DNA of 6,146 nucleotides from an uncultured Eubacteriales bacterium (GTDB lineage: Bacteria; Bacillota; Clostridia; Oscillospirales; Oscillospiraceae): positions 1 to 6,146 of the forward strand of contig CAJKNS010000145.1 in the NCBI GenBank assembly GCA_905201305.1, read 5' to 3'. Positions within the stretch are counted from its first letter, which is position 1, and each line of letters starts with the position of its first letter. Both the position numbers and the translations under genes were made by a program. The notes below the pieces were generated by a model that saw nothing but the letters and a program-made list of their open reading frames with translations, did not search any database and was not told where the DNA came from. This document shows, piece after piece, positions 1 to 4,437 of this stretch.

Positions 1-1914
1 ACCCTGTCCTATGCCAAGGGCATCGACATGAACCGCAGCTTTCCCACCGGCTGGACCTCTTATACCTCTGCGCGGAACTATAACGGTCCTGCGCCGCTGG
101 CATGCCGGGAATCCGCAGCACTGGCAAAATTCGTGCAGAATGTCAAGGGCGACGGCGTCAATATGTGTTTTGACGTCCACGGCTGGTTTTCTCAGATCAT
201 TACCTCCAACGGATGGGATAATGTACTCTATAAAACCCTGAAAGCCGCATTTCCCAATAACACCTATGCCAGCTGCCGCGGCGGCAGCGGATACTTTACC
301 GCCTATACCACAACCCTGGGCTATACCTCCTGCCTGTTTGAGTTTCCCTCTAACGTCTATAGTTTTCAGGGCTTCCAGCGCAGCGGCTATTGTGAAAAGT
401 TCAATAACAGTATTCTTACCATCGCAAAGCACTACGGCACCTACGGTACCCGGGTCTACACGGTTGCCGCCCGCAGCTCCGGCAATGGCAGCGGCAGCAT
501 CGCCGGAAGCGGCGCATATCGCCGCGGAACCACCGCCACCCTGACTGCTACCCCCTCCAGCGGCTCTTTGTTCACCGGCTGGTATGATGGAACGGGCAAT
601 TTGCTCTCCAGCAGTGCCACCTACAGCTTTGCTGTAAACAGCAATGTTACCGTCTACGCACAGTTCTCCGTCTCCCGCAGCGTTACGGTCAAAGCAGCGG
701 GGTCCGGTTCCACCACCGGCGCAGGCACCTATGCCTCCGGCGCCCTGGTCACCCTGACCGCCAGTGCCGCCAAGGAGCATACATTCCTGGGCTGGTATGA
801 TCGAAACGGCACACTGCTCTCTACCAACAGCACATATTCCTTCACCGTCACCGCCAATGTTACAATTACAGCACAGTTTGGCTCTGTCATTACCCTCAAA
901 TCCTCCCGCAGCGGCAGTGTTGCCGGCGCAGGCGCTTACCCTGACAATACGGAAGTAACCCTGACCGCGCAGCCCGCAGAGGGTCATACGTTCCAGGGCT
1001 GGTATACCATTGAGGGAAGCCTGCTGTCGGAGGAGTCCTCCTATACCGTTACGGCAAACGGCGCAAGAACGCTCGTCGGTATGTTCCAGGACGATTATTT
1101 CTATGATATCAGCAATAGCAGCTGGTTCCTGGACGATACAATCGAAGCCGCCCAGCGGGGCATGGTAACGGGCACAAGCACCATTGCATTCTCTCCATAT
1201 ATGATTATGACCCGCGCACAGGCTGTTACCATTCTGGCAAGAATGGAGCAGGCAGATACCGATTCCGCGCCGGTTTGCCCCTTCACCGACGTGCCGCAGT
1301 CTGAATACTACGCATCTGCCGTCAACTGGGCGTATGCCAATCAGATTGTACTGGGTATCTCCGAAACCAGTTTTGCCCCCAATGCACCGATCACAAGGCA
1401 AGAGCTGGTTACCATTCTGATCCGTTATCTCACAGAAACCCGCGGCATGACGCTGGATTCTGCATCGCTCACCTTTACCGATCAGGCAAAGATTGCGGAT
1501 TATGCACTGGAATCGGTGCAAAAGGCAGTTGCCGCTGGGCTGATTTATGGCTATCCGGACGGCAGCTTCCAGCCCTTGAACCGCCTGCCCAGATGTGAGG
1601 GCGTTACCATTCTGGTGCGGCTGGTCCATTATCTCGAAACCGCAGCAGCAGAACCGGAAGAACCGGAAAAGCCGGAAGAGCCGGGCTCTCAGGTAGAAGA
1701 GCCCTCGACGTCCCCGGATGTAAGCCCCTCCGCTTCTCCCGAGCCGGCACCCTCTCCCGTGCCTTCGGAGGCACCGGCTCCCAGCACCCCGGAGGACCCG
1801 GACGTGAGCCCTGCTCCTGCTGAACCGTCAGCTGAACCCTCCCCTACTCCAGAGAAATCCGCGGTTCCCTCCGTGAATGCGGAAATCGACAGTCTCCCGG
1901 CACCTACCCCGTAA
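1..1914 (+). CDS. Cell-surface M14-family zinc carboxypeptidase with InlB-type repeats and SLH domains (5' end missing)
   Basis: The reading frame is open from base 1, so the gene starts upstream; 637 residues are visible. The ATG at 28 lies inside the DMNRSFP motif and is not the start. Numbering from base 1, residues 1 to about 148 are the C-terminal half of an M14 carboxypeptidase. N11-R12 match the Asn144-Arg145 pair that binds the substrate carboxylate, H60 in DVHGW is the third zinc ligand, and E114 in CLFEFP is the catalytic glutamate (Glu270 in carboxypeptidase A). Y89 is a candidate for Tyr248. The first two zinc ligands (HxxE) are off-window. Three InlB-type repeats (about 152-362), three SLH domains (about 365-546) and a Pro/Ser/Glu-rich tail (about 548-637) follow. 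The SLH domains imply secretion and non-covalent binding to secondary wall polymer. The likely role is trimming of peptides or peptidoglycan stem peptides outside the cell; the substrate cannot be read from the sequence. It ends 9 bases before a terminator. Confidence 0.88.
   Translation, partial: TLSYAKGIDMNRSFPTGWTSYTSARNYNGPAPLACRESAALAKFVQNVKGDGVNMCFDVHGWFSQIITSNGWDNVLYKTLKAAFPNNTYASCRGGSGYFTAYTTTLGYTSCLFEFPSNVYSFQGFQRSGYCEKFNNSILTIAKHYGTYGTRVYTVAARSSGNGSGSIAGSGAYRRGTTATLTATPSSGSLFTGWYDGTGNLLSSSATYSFAVNSNVTVYAQFSVSRSVTVKAAGSGSTTGAGTYASGALVTLTASAAKEHTFLGWYDRNGTLLSTNSTYSFTVTANVTITAQFGSVITLKSSRSGSVAGAGAYPDNTEVTLTAQPAEGHTFQGWYTIEGSLLSEESSYTVTANGARTLVGMFQDDYFYDISNSSWFLDDTIEAAQRGMVTGTSTIAFSPYMIMTRAQAVTILARMEQADTDSAPVCPFTDVPQSEYYASAVNWAYANQIVLGISETSFAPNAPITRQELVTILIRYLTETRGMTLDSASLTFTDQAKIADYALESVQKAVAAGLIYGYPDGSFQPLNRLPRCEGVTILVRLVHYLETAAAEPEEPEKPEEPGSQVEEPSTSPDVSPSASPEPAPSPVPSEAPAPSTPEDPDVSPAPAEPSAEPSPTPEKSAVPSVNAEIDSLPAPTP
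454..1086 (+). repeat. Three tandem InlB B-repeat-like (Listeria-Bacteroides type) domains
   Basis: Three copies lie in frame inside the carboxypeptidase gene, at about 454-666, 676-879 and 886-1086. Each begins with a short strand of the V.. A type, then a Gly/Ser-rich turn ending in G(A/T)Y, then TLTA, a GWY motif (GW codons at 577, 790 and 997), a TYSF or SYTV strand and finally AQF or GMF. The GWY motifs are 213 and 207 bases apart, giving 69-71 residue units. The pattern matches the divergent InlB B-repeat family, beta-rich extracellular modules found in surface proteins of Firmicutes and Bacteroidetes. Copies 1 and 2 are the closest, sharing GWYD and similar flanks; copy 3 has diverged at GWYT and lost the final AQF. 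The probable job is a spacer or adhesive stalk between the enzyme and its wall anchor. Confidence 0.82.
1093..1638 (+). repeat. Three SLH (S-layer homology) domains, cell-wall anchor
   Basis: Three SLH modules lie in frame at about 1093-1260, 1279-1443 and 1471-1638. Each has the family pattern: an F.D or Y.D start, an aromatic-rich helix with A...., a G(M/I/L)..G turn, an F.P element and the TR.E or MTRAQ helix followed by VTIL.R. The first reads MTRAQAVTILARM and the second ITRQELVTILIRY. In the third the usual ITR is LPRCEGVTILVRL, with Pro-Arg-Cys at the position that often contacts the wall polymer. Three SLH domains in a row usually form a trimer-like unit that binds pyruvylated secondary cell wall polysaccharide. 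This supports a wall-attached exported enzyme. Confidence 0.88.
1642..1911 (+). other. Pro/Ser/Glu-rich low-complexity C-terminal tail
   Basis: About 90 residues after the last SLH domain are dominated by Pro, Glu, Ser and Ala, starting with EPEEPEKPEEP and continuing with SPSASPEPAPSP-type runs. The end is SLPAPTP and then a stop. There is no LPXTG motif, no hydrophobic segment and no basic tail, so it is not a sortase signal. Such segments normally act as extended wall-spanning linkers, but here nothing follows it. The tail could cross or protrude from the wall, or could be a target for glycosylation; both ideas are inference. Confidence 0.75.
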
Positions 1915-1919
1915 ACAGC

Positions 1920-1965
1920 AAAACGCACGGCATTTCCTTCAATCAGGAAATGCCGTGCGCATTTT
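1920..1965. terminator. Bidirectional intrinsic terminator between convergent genes
   Basis: A perfect 15-base-pair stem has arms at 1924-1938 and 1945-1959 with a 6-base loop. On the + strand it is followed by ATTTTATTT. On the - strand the outgoing sequence starts GTTTTGCTGTTT. The flanking A run (1920-1923) and T run (1962-1965) can extend the stem in either direction. It lies 9 bases past the carboxypeptidase stop and 17 bases past the lipid kinase stop, so one hairpin can end both converging transcripts. The + direction has the better U tract. Confidence 0.9.
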
Positions 1966-1976
1966 ATTTCTCCATT

Positions 1977-2879
1977 CTATTTTTCCCAGGCAGCCGCCGG
2001 TCCAAAGAATCGGAGCTTCTGGGGCAAGACCCGTATGGTGGTGTCCTTACTCCGAACCAGCTCTCCGTCCAGATTCACCGGCTCCGGCTCCGGGGTAATG
2101 ATCCGAATCCAGGGCACCCGATAATGGGAGATCAGCTCCGGATAGCTGGCATACTGTCCCTTCTGATAGGCGGCAATCACCCGCGCCACCGTCAGTCGGG
2201 AAACCTTTTTCACCAAAAGCACGTCCAAAAGTCCGTCGGTGCTGTCTGCCTCGGGTACTGGGTGGAATGAGCCGCCATACCAGCTTCCGTTGCAGACACA
2301 GGCAAGGGTCATCTGCTCATCGATCGGCAGAAGCTCCGGCAGCTCCACCCGGCAGGGCTTGACCACGCCGCGAATCAGGTTCACGACCACGCTGGCAAGG
2401 TAAGCTCTGGGTCCCGACAGCAGCGGCAGCCGACGATAACGGTCAATCTGCGTTCCGATTCTGGCATCAAAGCCCACGGAGCATACGTTCACCGCAATGC
2501 AGCCCCCGGCATCCATCAAATCCAGACGCTTTTCTGTCACCTGAAGGAAATTCTCCGGCTGATAAAATGCCTTTGCATTGGGAAACTGCTTGATAAAATC
2601 GTTGCCCGAGCCCATGGGCATGCAGGTCACCGCCAAATTCTCATAATCCGCAGCCCCGGCAACCACCTCGTTCAGTGTGCCGTCTCCGCCGCAGGCATAA
2701 ACCCGTAATTCCCTACCGGATGCTCCCGCAGTTCGGGCAAGCTCCGTCAGCTCTCCCGGAGCCCGGGATATTTGGACCTGATAGGGCTCATGTTGCGCGA
2801 TTCTCCTTGCCGCTGCCTCTACCGCAGCTGTGGGGTCTTCCTTCCCTGCCGCCGGATTCACCAGGAACAGATGCTCCAT
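1977..2879 (-). CDS. Diacylglycerol/lipid kinase, YegS/Rv2252/BmrU (DgkB-like) family
   Basis: The 300-residue protein is the usual length for bacterial soluble lipid kinases. These enzymes use ATP to phosphorylate diacylglycerol or a related lipid at the inner membrane face, returning it to the phosphatidate pool. Visible motifs are LFLVNPAAGK (4-13), the nucleotide-binding CGGDGTLNEV (63-72), GSGNDF (90-95), NVCSVGFDAR (131-140), DGLLDV (215-220) and NLDGE (269-273). The Asp and Glu of DGE match the catalytic pair in staphylococcal DgkB. No membrane segment is evident. I chose the ATG at 2877-2879 because GAGGAG (2889-2894) lies 9 bases upstream and the protein then begins directly with the family's first beta strand. 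A longer in-frame start at 2966 would add 29 residues inside the upstream transporter gene. The gene is the second in an operon with the transporter; its ribosome binding site overlaps that gene's TGA, so translation is probably coupled. Whether the substrate is diacylglycerol or another lipid is not decided by the sequence. Confidence 0.9.
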   Translation of the reverse strand: MEHLFLVNPAAGKEDPTAAVEAAARRIAQHEPYQVQISRAPGELTELARTAGASGRELRVYACGGDGTLNEVVAGAADYENLAVTCMPMGSGNDFIKQFPNAKAFYQPENFLQVTEKRLDLMDAGGCIAVNVCSVGFDARIGTQIDRYRRLPLLSGPRAYLASVVVNLIRGVVKPCRVELPELLPIDEQMTLACVCNGSWYGGSFHPVPEADSTDGLLDVLLVKKVSRLTVARVIAAYQKGQYASYPELISHYRVPWIRIITPEPEPVNLDGELVRSKDTTIRVLPQKLRFFGPAAAWEK

Positions 2880-2888
2880 ATGCTTTCG

Positions 2889-2895
2889 CTCCTCA
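2889..2895 (-). promoter_or_regulatory. Ribosome binding site of the lipid kinase overlapping the transporter stop codon
   Basis: On the - strand the sequence reads TGAGGAG. The TGA (2893-2895) ends the MATE gene and GAGGAG (2889-2894) is a near-perfect Shine-Dalgarno sequence 9 bases before the kinase ATG. The gap between the genes is 13 bases. No promoter-like sequence is needed between them, and this arrangement suggests translational coupling. It also decides the kinase start in favour of position 2879. Confidence 0.82.
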
Positions 2896-4257
2896 CGTTT
2901 CCGCTTCTCGTCCCAACGGACGGTATACGGTAAAATACATGGTTCCAAAGCAGCTGACGCCGCCAATCACATTAGAAATTGCTTCCGCCCAGAACACGCC
3001 GCTGACGCCAAAGCAGCTGAGCTTCGGCAGCAGAATGGTCAACGGCACCACAATAATCACCTTGCGGAAAATCGAGAAAAACACCGCCTGCTTGCTCTTA
3101 CCCAGGGATACAAAGGTGCTCTGTCCCGCAAATTGCAGCGCCATCATAAAGAACGTGGCAAAGTAGATGCCCAATGCCGGAATTGCCGTCCGGACCAGAT
3201 GGTCCTCATTGTTGAAAATGCGGATCAGCGGACCGGGAATCACGCGAATCATTCCCCACACCAGCAGCGAATAGACCAGTGCACACACGGAAATAAACCG
3301 AATGCCCTGCCGCACCCGCTGCATTTTCTTTGCGCCATAGTTGAAGCCCAGCACCGGCTCTGCTGCTCCGGTCAGTCCCTGCACCGGCATAGACACCACC
3401 TCACGGATGGAGCTGAGCACCGTCATCACGCCCACATACAGATCTCCGCCATAGCTGCTGAGTACCGAGTTGCACACTACCTGCACCGCGGAATTGGTAA
3501 ACGCCATCACAAATCCGGAAAAGCCCAGGGTTAAAATTCGCCCGGTCCGCTGTGCATCCAGCTTGAGATTTTCCCACCGGAGCCGCAGCTGTGCCCGCTT
3601 TCCGGTTAAAAACTGCATCACCCACAGCGCGGAGACTGCCTGAGAAATCACCGTTGCCGCAGCGGCGCCCTTGACCCCCCAGCCCAGCACAAAAATAAAG
3701 ATGGGATCCAGGACAATATTCAGAATCGCACCCACCAGCGTTGTCACCATGCCGGTCCGGGCAAACCCCTGGGCGTTGATAAAGTTGTTCATGCCCAGGG
3801 AAATCAGCACAAACACATTGCCGGCAAGATAGATTCTGCCATAGTCCATGGCATAGCCGATGGTATCGCTGCTGGCGCCAAATGCCATGAGAATCGGGCG
3901 CAGAAACACCTCGCCCAGCAGGGTCAAAGCCACTGCAAAGATCATCAGCAGCGTAAAGGAATTGCCCATGATCCGTTCCGCTTCCGTCAGGTCGCCCTTG
4001 CCCCGTTCAATGGAGCACAGAGGACCGCCGCCCATGCCGGACAGCCTTGCAAACGCCATCACGATAGAAATCACCGGCAGGCACAGTCCCAAGCCCGTCA
4101 ACGCCAATGCACCTGCACCAGGAATATGCCCGATATACATCCGGTCCACAATATTATAGAGAATGTTAATCAGCTGTGCCAGAGTAATGGGAATGGACAT
4201 TCGGACGATATTTTTCCATACGCTGCCCTGGCTGAAATCCGTATTGGGTGCTGTCAA
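2893..4257 (-). CDS. MATE-family multidrug/cation efflux transporter (MepA-like)
   Basis: The 454-residue, very hydrophobic protein has about 12 membrane helices (roughly 20-38, 52-72, 96-116, 136-158, 171-193, 196-216, 241-262, 274-297, 318-338, 359-378, 392-411 and 418-442), the MATE topology and length. Family marks are YNIVDRMYIG in helix 1 with the conserved D38, a loop reading GMGGGPLCSIERGKGD (74-89) after helix 2, LNIVLDPIFIF (179-189) in helix 5 with D184 matching the functionally important Asp183 of staphylococcal MepA, and the pseudo-repeat loop GFNYGAKKMQRVRQ (304-317) after helix 8. MATE proteins export cationic drugs, dyes or metabolites using a Na+ or H+ gradient; neither ion nor substrate can be assigned here. 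The start is TTG at 4255-4257. AGAGGGG lies 6 bases upstream, no ATG occurs in frame before the upstream stop at 4282-4284, and the first internal Met (residue 20) would cut into helix 1. It is the first gene of an operon with the lipid kinase. Confidence 0.92.
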   Translation of the reverse strand: MTAPNTDFSQGSVWKNIVRMSIPITLAQLINILYNIVDRMYIGHIPGAGALALTGLGLCLPVISIVMAFARLSGMGGGPLCSIERGKGDLTEAERIMGNSFTLLMIFAVALTLLGEVFLRPILMAFGASSDTIGYAMDYGRIYLAGNVFVLISLGMNNFINAQGFARTGMVTTLVGAILNIVLDPIFIFVLGWGVKGAAAATVISQAVSALWVMQFLTGKRAQLRLRWENLKLDAQRTGRILTLGFSGFVMAFTNSAVQVVCNSVLSSYGGDLYVGVMTVLSSIREVVSMPVQGLTGAAEPVLGFNYGAKKMQRVRQGIRFISVCALVYSLLVWGMIRVIPGPLIRIFNNEDHLVRTAIPALGIYFATFFMMALQFAGQSTFVSLGKSKQAVFFSIFRKVIIVVPLTILLPKLSCFGVSGVFWAEAISNVIGGVSCFGTMYFTVYRPLGREAET

Positions 4258-4263
4258 CGCTTT

Positions 4264-4270
4264 CCCCTCT
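4264..4270 (-). promoter_or_regulatory. Ribosome binding site for the TTG start of the MATE gene
   Basis: On the - strand AGAGGGG is followed by 6 bases (AAAGCG) and then TTG. Strong complementarity to the 16S tail at normal spacing is the main support for the non-ATG start. The only nearby ATG (4274-4276) is upstream of this site and out of frame. Confidence 0.7.
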
Positions 4271-4286
4271 TTACATAAAAATTACA

Positions 4287-4349
4287 GACGGAAATATTAT
4301 ATGAAATGTCAGCTGAAAAAGCAACATTTCCGTCGAAATCTCCGATTTC
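4287..4349. promoter_or_regulatory. Cluster of GAAAT/ATTTC inverted repeats (candidate operator region)
   Basis: Three inverted repeats share the same core. GACGGAAAT (4287-4295) is perfectly repeated in inverse at 4326-4334, enclosing the MATE -10 and -35. GAAATGT (4303-4309) pairs with ACATTTC (4324-4330). GAAATC (4335-4340) pairs with GATTTC (4344-4349) across 3 bases and ends one base before the ligase -35 box. In all, GAAAT or its complement occurs five times between 4291 and 4349. The placement suits a DNA-binding protein that controls both divergent promoters. The binding protein is unknown and no regulator gene lies in the window. Confidence 0.5.
4296..4324 (-). promoter_or_regulatory. 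Sigma-A-type promoter for the MATE/lipid kinase operon
   Basis: On the - strand TTGCTT (4319-4324) is separated by 17 bases from a perfect TATAAT (4296-4301). The -35 matches consensus at three of six bases and the -10 at all six. Transcription would start near 4289, leaving a leader of about 32 bases with the AGAGGGG ribosome binding site. The 9-base inverted repeat at 4287-4295 and 4326-4334 frames both boxes. Confidence 0.68.
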
Positions 4350-4350
4350 C

Positions 4351-4379
4351 TTGACATCGCTGCTTCCTTGCGTTATACT
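4351..4379 (+). promoter_or_regulatory. Near-consensus sigma-A promoter for the acyl-CoA synthetase
   Basis: A perfect TTGACA (4351-4356) is separated by exactly 17 bases from TATACT (4374-4379), eleven of twelve consensus positions. Transcription would begin near 4386, giving a leader of about 50 bases. The inverted repeat at 4335-4349 directly abuts the -35 box, so regulation by a bound protein is plausible. Confidence 0.85.
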
Positions 4380-4399
4380 TACTTTTACATTCTAAACCG

Positions 4400-4434
4400 T
4401 TATCGCACAAAAGTGCCCATAAGAAAGGATCCTT
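4400..4434 (+). promoter_or_regulatory. Leader and ribosome binding site of the acyl-CoA synthetase gene
   Basis: GAAAGGA (4423-4429) lies 8 bases before the ATG at 4438 and fixes the start. It is partly contained in a 10-base palindrome, AAGGATCCTT (4425-4434). Just upstream a small hairpin can form: GCAC (4405-4408) and GTGC (4413-4416) around AAAA, with TTAT/ATAA (4400-4403, 4419-4422) outside an internal loop. The hairpin is weak and does not cover the ribosome binding site, so I assign no regulatory role to it. Confidence 0.6.
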
Positions 4435-4437
4435 GCT

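Noticed and set aside
28..30. ATG at 28 as the start of the carboxypeptidase
   Set aside because: It is the Met inside the conserved DMNRSFP substrate-binding motif, and the frame is open to base 1 with matching family sequence before it.
454..1086. The repeated stretch as a nucleotide-level tandem array or CRISPR-like structure
   Set aside because: The repetition is at protein level, with units of 69-71 residues and diverged DNA. It is explained by InlB-type domains.
1931..1950. ATTTCC/GGAAAT in the terminator as another copy of the divergent-region operator motif
   Set aside because: The match is part of a terminator stem far from any promoter and is best explained by chance.
2880..2966. 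A longer start for the lipid kinase at 2966
   Set aside because: It would overlap the transporter by 74 bases and add 29 residues without family similarity. The ATG at 2879 has GAGGAG at ideal spacing and begins directly at the first conserved strand.
2830..3534. A 234-codon open frame on the + strand opposite the transporter and kinase
   Set aside because: The translation is full of His, Arg and Gln with no recognisable domain. The - strand genes here have clear MATE and lipid kinase motifs and ribosome binding sites.
4386..4437. A riboswitch in the ligase leader
   Set aside because: The leader is only about 50 bases long, with a weak hairpin and no recognisable aptamer core.
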